A DNA stretch of 7,087 nt from JBKECY01 sp047975025 (GCA_047975025.1 JBKECY010000021.1:1-7087), one strand, 5' to 3'. Counted from the first letter of the stretch, positions 1 through 6,493 are shown. Made by a program: numbers and translations. Notes: generated by a model from the sequence alone, not told the origin.

Positions 1-41
1 TTGACGATGATTTGCTCCGTTGTGTACCTTGCTTTTCCCAT
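1..41 (-). CDS. IS3-family transposase OrfA, N-terminal fragment cut by the window edge
   Basis: Thirteen complete codons are visible from the ATG at 41-39, encoding MGKARYTTEQIIV. This resembles the start of IS3-family OrfA proteins (HTH_Tnp_1 type, commonly MG.xRYTxEQII), which supply the DNA-binding helix-turn-helix of the transposase. An AAAGGAG ribosome binding site lies about 10 nt upstream in the element leader. The gene runs off the window, so neither OrfB nor a frameshift signal can be seen. It is identical to the right-hand copy. The family call rests on a very short peptide plus the terminal inverted sequence. Confidence 0.7.
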   Translation of the reverse strand, partial: MGKARYTTEQIIV

Positions 42-60
42 TTTTGTACTGCTCCTTTTT

Positions 61-85
61 GTTAGTTTATCATATCAAAACTAAC
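61..85 (-). other. Hairpin in the IS leader (left copy)
   Basis: A perfect 8-bp inverted repeat, GTTAGTTT and AAACTAAC, is separated by a 9-base loop. It lies between the IS terminus and the transposase ribosome binding site. It would fold only in RNA entering from outside the IS or starting upstream of it, so it may limit transposase expression from host transcription. It could also be an operator. No T-run follows, so it is not an obvious terminator. Confidence 0.45.
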
Positions 86-119
86 TCTTCCACTGGTACA
101 AAGATCGGGGGGCACTCCA

Positions 120-1124
120 CTACTAGCAGTATCTGCTACGACACTCAGTATACTCGCAGGATGCGCAACCACAGGAGGCTCGGATACAAACGACGGCGGG
201 TCATCTTCCAGTGATACCACTGCCGCAAATGAGGATGGTGACTATGTATATCGCGTAGGCTTTGTAAATATAGACAATGCAGATACTTCTTGCTATCCTG
301 CTATGCAAAAATTTGTCGACTACGTACAAAGCGACGCTTTTGCAGAATCCGTAGGGGCAGACAAAGTTGAAGCTTTAACAGCTGATTCAGCAAAAGATAT
401 AGAAAAACAGACCACTAATGTCGAGACACTGCTCAGTAAAGGTGTTGATATGATGTTTATTATCGGTGTGGATACCCAAGGAAACACCACTGCTGTCGAA
501 GCTTGCAATGCAGAAGGCATTCCCGTATTTATGGTTGGTACAGAAGCATCTGGCGGCGATTGGAAATTCATCGGTTTTGATGAGAAAGAGCTGGGGCTTG
601 CCCAGGGTAAATGGGTCGCTGATAATCTGGCAGAAAACTCTAATATTTGCTACTTACAAGGCACACCGGGAAGGGAAGCAACTATCCTTCGTGAAGAGGG
701 ATTCATGGAGGGAATCTCCAGCCGAGATGATTTAACTGTTCTGTCTTCACAGACAGGTGAGTTCGAAACAGCCGCGTCCATGCAGGTAACTGAAGATTGG
801 ATTCAGGCCTACGGAGATAAAATCAATTGTATCGTAGGTGCTGACGGAAAAATGGTTACAGGTGCGGTAGAGGCATTAAAGGCTGCAGGTATGGATAAAG
901 ATGTCACTACAGTAGGTGTTGTACATGTAGAAAGTGACGGTTATCTAATCGAAAATGGAGAACAAAAATATGCTATTTTTGTAAGCTGGCCAAGCATTGG
1001 CACCTTATGTGGTGAGATTGCAGAAAAAGTATATAAAGGCGAGGAAATTCCGGAACGTACCAACATTGAAATGTTTGATATGACAATAGATAACTATGCG
1101 GAACTAATCGAAACAACCAAATAG
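120..1124 (+). pseudogene. Sugar ABC transporter substrate-binding lipoprotein, 5' end removed by IS insertion
   Basis: This encodes a periplasmic-binding-protein type 1 (Peripla_BP_4, RbsB-like) sugar receptor, normally a membrane-anchored lipoprotein delivering a sugar to an ABC permease. The frame is open from the IS junction for 334 codons. Surviving residues 1-15 read LLAVSATTLSILAGC, the hydrophobic core and lipobox (LAGC, lipidated Cys at 162-164) of a signal peptide. A Gly/Ser/Thr/Asp-rich linker (about residues 16-41) and the two-lobed binding domain follow. Family-like segments include EGIPVFMVGTEASGG, FIGFDEKELGLAQG and the C-lobe VGADGKMVTGAVEALKAAG. Only the start codon and perhaps 5-10 residues are missing. 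The frame continues 18 codons into the IS, to a TAG at 63-65, with no ATG, GTG or TTG. The ATG at 303 is internal: it lacks a ribosome binding site and would remove the signal peptide and first beta strand. A terminator follows at once, and no permease or ATPase gene is next to it. Confidence 0.85.
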
Positions 1125-1131
1125 ATTCCCT

Positions 1132-1173
1132 GCATACAGGTACCCCTTTGGATGGTGCCTGTATGCTTTTTTT
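1132..1173 (+). terminator. Rho-independent terminator of the substrate-binding protein gene
   Basis: A 13-bp stem (arms 1132-1144 and 1154-1166, with one G-U pair) encloses a 9-base loop and is followed by seven T residues. It starts 7 nt after the stop codon at 1124. On the opposite strand the hairpin has no T-run, so it is a poor terminator for the AraC gene that converges on it from the right. Confidence 0.9.
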
Positions 1174-1180
1174 ATGAAGC

Positions 1181-2023
1181 TCAATGAAATTTACGGAACT
1201 GCAGCGGTGTCATACCCACCTTTTGCTTAAATATATTGATAAAGTGCACTGCACTGTTAAACCCACATTTCTCAGAGATTGCCGTCACTGAATCGTAAGT
1301 CGTCATCAACAGCATCTTGCCATGTGAAATCCGTAGATTCAGTAAATAATTATATGGCCCAGAGCCAGTATACTGATGAAAAATCCTGCTAAAATAGTAA
1401 GGATTCAGCACCAGATGCGCTGCAATATCTGACAAAGTGATGGCATCCGCAATATTTTCCTCCATAAAACGCACAGCCGATGCAACACGCTTTGCATTGA
1501 GCGAGGAAAAGGCCTCTGTGCTGCTGAGCAGCAGTCCCATCAGACGATGAATATAAGAAGAAATCACATGTTCATTAGGGATTTTTTCTTCTGCTTTTTC
1601 CAGAATACTTGAAAGACACGCCGATAGCGCCTGCGGGTTCGTCGGCTGAAATGAATTTTGCTGATTCAAACACATTCTTTGATAATAATATTCGCTGATG
1701 TTACCGCCAAAATGAACAAACTGAAAAGCAGTGTTATTCTCGGCATAATAGCAATGGGGCTGCCGGCAGTCGAAGAAAAGGCACTGGTTTTCCTGTGCTG
1801 TAAAGTGCTTATCCTGATACTCCAGATGCAATACTCCTTTATTTACAAATGCCAGTAGATACGGTTCATGAAATTCATTTAGACCACGGCTGATACGATA
1901 CTGTGAATCGCAATAAAAAAGACCTGTATAATTGTAATAAAACAGATATTCAAGTGCTGTTGTTGTCGGTGTATAAAAGCACATGACCGAATTTTTCAGC
2001 ACTCCTTTCTCCCGATGTTTCAT
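1181..2023 (-). CDS. AraC-family transcriptional regulator
   Basis: This 280-residue protein has the usual AraC/XylS sugar-regulator layout. An N-terminal cupin-like effector-binding half (about residues 35-110, with GVLHLEYQDKHFTAQENQ and FQFVHFGG) joins a C-terminal double helix-turn-helix. The first HTH spans about 194-216 (LSDIAAHLVLNPYYFSRIF). The second is about 246-267, with the family signature ending in CGFNSAVHFINIFKQKVGMTP-like spacing and a final LQFRK. The ATG at 2023 is chosen because AGGAGG lies about 8 nt upstream. The gene has its own near-consensus promoter at 2057-2085 and is divergent from the UroD-like gene, the classic arrangement of a regulator beside its target. The neighbouring binding protein and ribokinase suggest a sugar or glycoside effector, but the sequence does not identify it. 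Its 3' end converges on the binding-protein gene with a 56-bp gap. Confidence 0.92.
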   Translation of the reverse strand: MKHREKGVLKNSVMCFYTPTTTALEYLFYYNYTGLFYCDSQYRISRGLNEFHEPYLLAFVNKGVLHLEYQDKHFTAQENQCLFFDCRQPHCYYAENNTAFQFVHFGGNISEYYYQRMCLNQQNSFQPTNPQALSACLSSILEKAEEKIPNEHVISSYIHRLMGLLLSSTEAFSSLNAKRVASAVRFMEENIADAITLSDIAAHLVLNPYYFSRIFHQYTGSGPYNYLLNLRISHGKMLLMTTYDSVTAISEKCGFNSAVHFINIFKQKVGMTPLQFRKFH

Positions 2024-2056
2024 TGGATTCTCCTCCTCACAACAACCTTTTTTTTA

Positions 2057-2085
2057 ATAGTACTTCACCTTATAAACTATGTCAA
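2057..2085 (-). promoter_or_regulatory. Sigma-A-type promoter of the AraC-family gene
   Basis: On the minus strand a perfect -35 TTGACA (2085-2080) is followed after exactly 17 nt by a -10 TACTAT (2062-2057, 5 of 6 to consensus). Transcription would start near 2050, giving a leader of about 27 nt that carries the AGGAGG site. The -35 box lies inside one copy of a direct repeat (2076-2087), which suggests autorepression. Confidence 0.8.
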
Positions 2086-2157
2086 TATTATTATGTTTTT
2101 AGCCAAGAAATTGTAATGAACCTTTATAAATACAGTGATATATTTACTATGTAAATA
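2076..2157 (+). promoter_or_regulatory. Candidate AraC-type operator: two direct repeats 70 bp apart
   Basis: ACTATGTCAATA (2076-2087) and ACTATGTAAATA (2146-2157) match at 11 of 12 positions in the same orientation. Their start-to-start distance is 70 bp, near seven helical turns. AraC-family proteins often bind direct repeats, and both copies lie in the divergent intergenic gap. The first copy covers the -35 box of the regulator's own promoter. The second lies 45-56 bp before the UroD-like start codon. That the regulator binds here is inference; the region is AT-rich, so chance repeats are possible. Confidence 0.45.
2141..2157 (+). promoter_or_regulatory. 7-bp inverted repeat upstream of the UroD-like gene
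   Basis: TATTTAC-TAT-GTAAATA is a perfect dyad with a 3-base centre. It overlaps the second direct repeat and may be a protein-binding site controlling the plus-strand gene. No good -35/-10 pair is visible for that gene: several TATA-like hexamers occur (for example at 2125, 2139 and 2161) but none has a matching -35. That would fit an activator-dependent promoter. Confidence 0.4.
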
Positions 2158-2201
2158 GCATATTTATATCAAAAAACATTTATTTCGGAAGGAGAATTGC
2201 T

Positions 2202-3464
2202 ATGACTTCAAGAGAAAGAGTTTTGGCATCATTAAACCATGAACAACCGGATAAAGTACCTATTGACCTGGGCTCCACCTATAATTCAGGCATCAGCGCC
2301 TGCGCGTTGTATCGTCTGCGTGATTACTATGGGCTTCCTCAGCATCCGATTCAAATCTATGAAACATCGCAGATGATTGGTGCCATGGATTCTGATATCA
2401 TAGAGATCATGGATATTGATGTCATCGGTTTAAACTGTGCAAAGGACTGTGTCGGAGTTCCATTGTACGGAAATATGCAGGACTTTGTAATGCCGGATAA
2501 GACACCGGTAAATATTTCCGCTATGCACAGTTACAAAATTGACCAGCAGAACAAAACTTTTCTGTATCCGCAGGGGAACGAACAGTATGAACCCAGTTAC
2601 CTCATGCCTGAGGGCGGTTATTTCTTTGATACACTTAATCGTTCGCCCGGATACGACGAAGATGCACTTACACCTGCCGAAGATTTTAAAGATGATTTTA
2701 AGCTCATCAGCGATCAGGATGCGGACTGGTACGCTTCCAATGCACGCCTGCTTCGAGAAACTACTGACAAAGCCATCTTTGGCTGTTTTGGCATGGGCGG
2801 TATCGGCGACCCCTCAGCTATCCCCGGTGGTCATGTACTGCAGCCACGAGGTATCCGCTCCTATCAGGACTGGAGTATGGCACAGCTTTTATATCCGGAA
2901 TACATTCATACGGTCTTTGATATGCAAACACAAAATGCCTTGAAATGTCTTGAAATTTATCATCAGGCCGTAGGTGACAATATTGATGTTATAAATATTA
3001 GCGGGACTGATTTTGGCACACAGGCAGGACCTATTATGGCACTTTCTACCTTCCGCACATTATATAAACCTTACTACAAACGTATGAATGATTGGGTACA
3101 TGAGCATACAAACTGGAAGACCCACTACCACTGCTGTGGTGCGATCAGCACCTTTATTGAGGACTTTATTGAAATGGGTGTAGATGTATTAAATCCGGTG
3201 CAGCTTTCTGCCGCTGGAATGGATGCAAACGACTTAAAAGAACGTTTCGGAAGCCGAATTACTTTCTGGGGCGGCGGTGTCGATACCCAGAATCTGCTGC
3301 CCAACGGAACACCTGAACAAATCAAACATCAAGTTACCGAGCGTCTTGATATACTTGCACGAGGCGGCGGTTATGTCTTTAATACAATACATAATATTAT
3401 GGGAAATGTACCTGCACAAAATATTGCAGCCTGCTTTGCGGCCGCACGAGAATTCAAATTTTGA
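2202..3464 (+). CDS. UroD/MtaA-superfamily protein (uroporphyrinogen decarboxylase-like, probable methyltransferase relative)
   Basis: This 420-residue protein begins MTSRERVLASLNHEQPDKVP, the typical opening of the UroD/cobalamin methyltransferase superfamily (COG0407). It is unlikely to be haem-pathway HemE: the RQAGR substrate motif near the N-terminus is missing and the protein is longer than the usual roughly 350 residues. Near the C-terminus it has H-x-C (H310, C312, within HYHCCG), matching two zinc ligands of the MtaA/MtbA type. The place where MtaA-type enzymes have their third ligand, a Cys, reads GGGYVFNTIHNIMGNVPAQNI-like, with H397. FWGGGVDTQ (355-363) is another family block. 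AAGGAG lies 7 nt before the ATG. Being divergent from an AraC regulator and near a sugar-binding protein and ribokinase points to a catabolic role. No corrinoid protein or activase is in the window, so methyl transfer is not proven. Substrate unknown. Confidence 0.85.
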   Translation: MTSRERVLASLNHEQPDKVPIDLGSTYNSGISACALYRLRDYYGLPQHPIQIYETSQMIGAMDSDIIEIMDIDVIGLNCAKDCVGVPLYGNMQDFVMPDKTPVNISAMHSYKIDQQNKTFLYPQGNEQYEPSYLMPEGGYFFDTLNRSPGYDEDALTPAEDFKDDFKLISDQDADWYASNARLLRETTDKAIFGCFGMGGIGDPSAIPGGHVLQPRGIRSYQDWSMAQLLYPEYIHTVFDMQTQNALKCLEIYHQAVGDNIDVINISGTDFGTQAGPIMALSTFRTLYKPYYKRMNDWVHEHTNWKTHYHCCGAISTFIEDFIEMGVDVLNPVQLSAAGMDANDLKERFGSRITFWGGGVDTQNLLPNGTPEQIKHQVTERLDILARGGGYVFNTIHNIMGNVPAQNIAACFAAAREFKF

Positions 3465-3485
3465 TTTACTATACTTTTCCTTAAC

Positions 3486-3514
3486 AAAATGGCACTGGAT
3501 TCCAGTGCCATTTT
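3486..3514. terminator. Bidirectional terminator between convergent genes
   Basis: A nearly perfect palindrome has 14-base arms (3486-3499 and 3501-3514) around a GC-rich core, GGCACTGG/CCAGTGCC. It is flanked by AAAA on the left and TTTT on the right, so each strand reads as a hairpin followed by a short T-run. It lies 21 nt after the UroD-like stop and 15 nt beyond the ribokinase stop, so it can end transcription of both. Confidence 0.85.
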
Positions 3515-3529
3515 ATACTTTATCTTATG

Positions 3530-4414
3530 CTAACAGGTCTGCATCTTTTTCCTAACTTCCTCTAACTCCGACATACCTGTTTGTGCCCCATACCGTTGTA
3601 TCGAAAGTCCCGCCGCCGTATTAGCGAACTTCAATGCCTCCTCAATGTCCATTCCGCCTGCTATCCCCACGCAAAAAGCTCCATTGAGCGTATCTCCTGC
3701 TCCCGTCGTATCTACCACCTCTACTTTCAGTGCCGGTACGACTAACATCTTCTGACTCTTAGAAACCGCAGCCACGCCTTCTTTTCCTCTGGTAACAATA
3801 AGCTTTTCTGGATACCGGTGCATGGCAGCCTCAATTTCCCTGCCGAATATGAGCTCTGCTTCATGTTCATTTGGAGTAAGATACGTCACCTTTTCTATGC
3901 TGTCAAGCTCTATCTTTCGAGCCGGTGCTGGGTTTAATACAATAATTTTCCTCTTGGCATGGCAGGCACGTATCACTTCGTTTACCGACTCCTGCGGTAT
4001 TTCGTTTTGCAGCACAATAATGTCTGCCTCTAGAATTGAACTCATATTTTTTTCAAGATATTCAAGGTTAACATAATCATTGGCGCCTGCAATAATGATA
4101 ATTGTATTATCGCTCTCTCCAATCGTAATAAGTGCCTGCCCCGTAACAATAGCATCAAGGATTCTGACATGTTCCATATGAATGCCCTGCCGCTCCATAT
4201 TCTGCAGGATCTGCTCACCTGCCGCATCCTTGCCCAGACAACCATACATTGTCACATCAGCACCAAGTTTCGCCATTGCGACCGCCTGATTTGCACCTTT
4301 CCCCCCGGGCTGGTATTCCAGATCGGTTCCGCGAAGCGTTTCTCCTGGATGGGGAATCCGGCTCGTATGAACCAGCATATCCATATTCATGCTGCCAACT
4401 ACTGCAATCTTCAT
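3530..4414 (-). CDS. rbsK: Ribokinase (PfkB-family carbohydrate kinase)
   Basis: Ribokinase phosphorylates D-ribose at O5 with ATP, sending it to the pentose phosphate pathway. The 294-residue length is normal. Visible landmarks are the N-terminal GSMNMDM substrate-contact strand (N10, D12), PfkB signature 1 GGKGANQAVAMAKLGA (37-52), NPAPA (161-165), TPNEHEAE (180-187) and signature 2 DTTGAGDTLNGAF (235-247), with D241 as the expected catalytic base. The GGKGANQ form favours ribokinase over fructokinase or nucleoside kinases, though related sugars cannot be excluded. The ATG lies 4 nt after the stop of the upstream alkyltransferase gene. Its ribosome binding site (AGAGGATAGGG) falls inside that gene's last codons, which implies co-transcription and probable translational coupling. 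It ends at the bidirectional terminator. Confidence 0.92.
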   Translation of the reverse strand: MKIAVVGSMNMDMLVHTSRIPHPGETLRGTDLEYQPGGKGANQAVAMAKLGADVTMYGCLGKDAAGEQILQNMERQGIHMEHVRILDAIVTGQALITIGESDNTIIIIAGANDYVNLEYLEKNMSSILEADIIVLQNEIPQESVNEVIRACHAKRKIIVLNPAPARKIELDSIEKVTYLTPNEHEAELIFGREIEAAMHRYPEKLIVTRGKEGVAAVSKSQKMLVVPALKVEVVDTTGAGDTLNGAFCVGIAGGMDIEEALKFANTAAGLSIQRYGAQTGMSELEEVRKKMQTC

Positions 4415-4418
4415 AGTA

Positions 4419-4961
4419 TCACCCTATCCTCTTGGACTTATCTTCAGGGCGATACAGTCCATCCAGCGACACACCTTCGAGGGTAAGCAGGGATACCTTG
4501 GCATCCAGTCCTCCTGCATAGCCAGTCAGGCTTCCGCTGCTTCCTACTACGCGGTGACACGGAATTATAATTGCGATTGGATTATGTCCGACAGCGCCCC
4601 CCACTGCCTGACTGGACATAGAATCACGCCCCATTTTCTGCGCCATTTTTTTTGCAATACTTCCATAGGTAACTACCTCGCCGTAGGGAATTTCCTGTAA
4701 AAGTTCCCACACCTGCTGTCGGAATGCACCGCCTGCCGGCTTTAGCGGCAGCTCTGAAATTGCCGGTTGTTCTTTTGCAAAATATCTGTCCAGCCAGTCT
4801 TTCGCTGCGATGAGTATAGCATTCTCTTTCTTGACCGAATCTGCCTCCAAGGTACTGCCATAATACTTTTGCCCTGCAAGCCAGACTCCTGTCAGATATT
4901 GCCCATCACAAGCCAGAGTAAGCTCCCCTATGGGGGACTCGTACGTTGTAACATAATACAT
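4419..4961 (-). CDS. ogt: Methylated-DNA--[protein]-cysteine S-methyltransferase (MGMT/Ogt)
   Basis: This suicide DNA-repair protein removes O6-alkyl groups from guanine (and O4-alkyl from thymine) by transferring them to its own cysteine. The active-site motif PCHRV is intact (Cys 135 counted from the chosen start). It lies in the conserved block AVGGAVGHNPIAIIIPCHRV, preceded by the DNA-binding part with FRQQVWELLQEIPYGEVVTY. A small N-terminal domain begins MYYVTTYESPIGELTLA. An ATG two codons further upstream (4967) sits directly against the AGGAGGAGG ribosome binding site, only about 3 nt from the AGGAGG core. The ATG at 4961 is 6-9 nt from it and gives the usual MYY start, so I prefer 4961 (180 residues). 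There is no Ada-type methylphosphotriester or AraC domain. It is first in a two-gene unit with the ribokinase. Confidence 0.92.
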   Translation of the reverse strand: MYYVTTYESPIGELTLACDGQYLTGVWLAGQKYYGSTLEADSVKKENAILIAAKDWLDRYFAKEQPAISELPLKPAGGAFRQQVWELLQEIPYGEVVTYGSIAKKMAQKMGRDSMSSQAVGGAVGHNPIAIIIPCHRVVGSSGSLTGYAGGLDAKVSLLTLEGVSLDGLYRPEDKSKRIG

Positions 4962-4996
4962 AGGCATCCTCCTCCTATCCGCTTTTTCTTACCTTT

Positions 4997-5005
4997 ATTA
5001 TAGCA
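4997..5005 (-). promoter_or_regulatory. Extended -10 promoter for the alkyltransferase-ribokinase unit
   Basis: On the minus strand TGCTATAAT is a perfect TATAAT with the upstream TG of an extended -10 box. The expected -35 position has only poor matches, as is common for extended -10 promoters. It lies about 30 nt upstream of the alkyltransferase start. The surrounding gap 4962-5116 has no clear terminator for the DUF4340 gene, so read-through from the GldG/DUF4340 genes is possible. I saw no SOS box or other operator. Confidence 0.7.
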
Positions 5006-5116
5006 GATTTGAAGAGGATATACAGATAATTTCCAATCAAGTTCACTTTGCGCCTTACCCCTGGAAACCTTGGAAAAATTGTAATCCAAACACTGTTATT
5101 GACCGCAATACAACAA

Positions 5117-6028
5117 CTAATTCACCAATGATGTAATTAACGACATCGTAACCTCATATACAAATGTCGACCCTTCTACCTGTACGTATCTGTACGTCGA
5201 AGAACTATCCAGATCCCCAATGTACAGTACATAGGTCTGCTCCTGATCATCATCGTCTGTATAGGTCACTGTAACTGTCGTACGACCGCTTTCTCCCAGA
5301 CCGTATCCCTCCAACTCCTCTTCTGTGGCATTATAGGACACGCAGCTGTAAAAGTAGAAAATAGAAAGATCTGTCGTAATATCTTCAAAAGTTTCTGCCT
5401 GCTCTTCGTTATCCGCCTCGTAGGTATTGCTGGAATCACCCTGGGCTATTGTGACTTTGCTGATTGCATCACTGCTTAAGGTTGGAATCTCTTCCATCTG
5501 AACCAGACTCGTCACGTCAAATACCAGCGAACTCACTAATGTTCCCGGAATTGTATAGACTGTATCCGTAGTATCGAGTTTTAGATAATATTCTTCACCG
5601 GAACTATCTACACTATTGCCAATCAAGAGCTGCGTTTCTTCGTCAGAATTACTGACATTAATTGTATACGTTGGTGTTGCAAGACCATAGTCCGCCAGAT
5701 CGTCCGCTTCCGTAAATTCCCGGCTTGCTTCCACATTACCCAGTGCTTCAGCCAGACTCTCCACCGAGTCCTGATTCATGGGAATCTCCGTATCCTCATC
5801 GTAGACCCACGTATCATCCTCTTTTGAGAATGCCATGCTTGCATCCTCGGCACCCGTATAGCTAAATCCTGTGATATCCTCCATATCTATCACATGAATA
5901 ATCGAGTCTTCCTCAGCCTGTGCCTCTTCTTCACTTTTTTGATCGTTGTAATTTCCTAACAAAATATAAGCAATGACTGCTGCTGCCAACAGAAGCAGCA
6001 ATACTAGTACTTTACGCTTTCTGTTCAT
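5117..6028 (-). CDS. DUF4340 domain-containing membrane-anchored protein
   Basis: This 303-residue protein has an N-terminal positively charged MNRKRK followed by one hydrophobic segment (about residues 7-25) and a long acidic extracellular part, so it is predicted to be anchored outside the membrane. The body has two similar halves: LADYGLATPTYTINVS followed by LLIGN and YYLKLD, then LEGYGLGESGRTTVTVTY followed by YVLYIGDLDSSSTYRYVQVE. This doubled YGL/beta-strand pattern is typical of DUF4340 proteins, which are commonly encoded next to GldG-type auxiliary proteins of ABC-2 exporters. The biochemical role is not established. The ATG is 11 nt after the GldG-like stop, with AGGAGAGG between them, so the two are one operon. 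The protein appears intact, but its promoter probably lay upstream of the interrupted gene, so the IS may also reduce its expression. No clear terminator follows. Confidence 0.82.
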   Translation of the reverse strand: MNRKRKVLVLLLLLAAAVIAYILLGNYNDQKSEEEAQAEEDSIIHVIDMEDITGFSYTGAEDASMAFSKEDDTWVYDEDTEIPMNQDSVESLAEALGNVEASREFTEADDLADYGLATPTYTINVSNSDEETQLLIGNSVDSSGEEYYLKLDTTDTVYTIPGTLVSSLVFDVTSLVQMEEIPTLSSDAISKVTIAQGDSSNTYEADNEEQAETFEDITTDLSIFYFYSCVSYNATEEELEGYGLGESGRTTVTVTYTDDDDQEQTYVLYIGDLDSSSTYRYVQVEGSTFVYEVTMSLITSLVN

Positions 6029-6375
6029 ATACCTCTCCTCTAAGCCCTGCGTCTCTTAAACCAGATTACGAAACCGCCTGCCAATACTACTGCAGGTATA
6101 CCAAATATCAGCAAGACACTGTAACGGCCCGCATGCTGTATTGTATTCGTTGTTTCACTTAAGCTCTTCGCTTCAATCGACAGATTCGTACTATCGTCAA
6201 AGTTCTCGGCAATCATATTCATGAACAAAGTCGTATTTTCAAGTGTGCTTGAAGAATCCACTAACTCAGCATCAATCAGGCTGCTGCTTCCAAGTACCGT
6301 CAGTCTGGCGGTAACCGTCGCGGCATCTTCTGAACTCTCATCCGCTGCTTCTGAGCTGTCTTCGGTGGTTTCTTC

Positions 6376-6411
6376 TGTACTTTCATCTGTACTTTCATCT
6401 GTACTTTCATC
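6376..6411 (-). repeat. 12-bp tandem repeat, three identical units, in the GldG-like gene
   Basis: TGTACTTTCATC (plus strand) occurs three times head to tail at 6376-6387, 6388-6399 and 6400-6411. It encodes the DEST repeats of the acidic tract. Another copy of the core lies near 6529. The unit is a multiple of three, so changes in copy number would keep the frame. Confidence 0.9.
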
Positions 6412-6421
6412 AGTTGATTCG

Positions 6422-6493
6422 TCATCTGCTGCCTGTGTACTGTCTTCGGCTGACTCATCATCTGCTGCCTGTGTACTATCTGTACCTGCCTCA
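6422..6493 (-). repeat. 36-bp direct repeat, two copies, in the GldG-like gene
   Basis: Two adjacent 36-bp units (6422-6457 and 6458-6493) share an identical 20-base start and match at about 30 of 36 positions overall. They encode the two DSTQAADDES blocks. The period is three times the neighbouring 12-bp unit, which suggests both grew by in-frame slippage or duplication. Confidence 0.85.

Larger units (their letters stand above)
1..119 (-). mobile_element. 5' end of an IS3-like insertion sequence (left copy, partial)
   Basis: Reading the minus strand from 119 to 1 gives an element end that begins TGGAGTGCCCCCCGATC, followed by a leader hairpin, a ribosome binding site and the start of a transposase gene. 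The same sequence occurs inverted at 6970-7087 and the match stops exactly at 119 (base 120 differs from base 6969), which fixes the element boundary. A terminus starting with TG is usual for the IS3 family. The rest of the element lies outside the window. It interrupts the lipoprotein gene at 120 within its signal-peptide codons. Target duplication cannot be tested because the far end is missing. Confidence 0.85.

Noticed and set aside
20..214. Open frame across the left IS/host junction on the plus strand
   Set aside because: It joins antisense IS sequence to an out-of-frame reading of the lipoprotein signal region and resembles nothing. The real frame is the one containing the lipobox.
1132..1166. 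Terminator for the AraC-family gene on the minus strand
   Set aside because: The hairpin is followed by no T-run in that direction, so only the plus-strand use is supported.
3822..4076. Plus-strand frames within the ribokinase and alkyltransferase region
   Set aside because: They are antisense to genes with clear catalytic motifs and have no ribosome binding site or family resemblance.
5003..5116. Terminator after the DUF4340 gene
   Set aside because: I found only weak, short complementarities near the CCAAGG/CCAGGGG stretch and no T-run in the right place.
6376..6493. CRISPR-like or minisatellite array
   Set aside because: The units are contiguous, without spacers, coding and in multiples of 12 bp, so they are an intragenic coding repeat and not a CRISPR.
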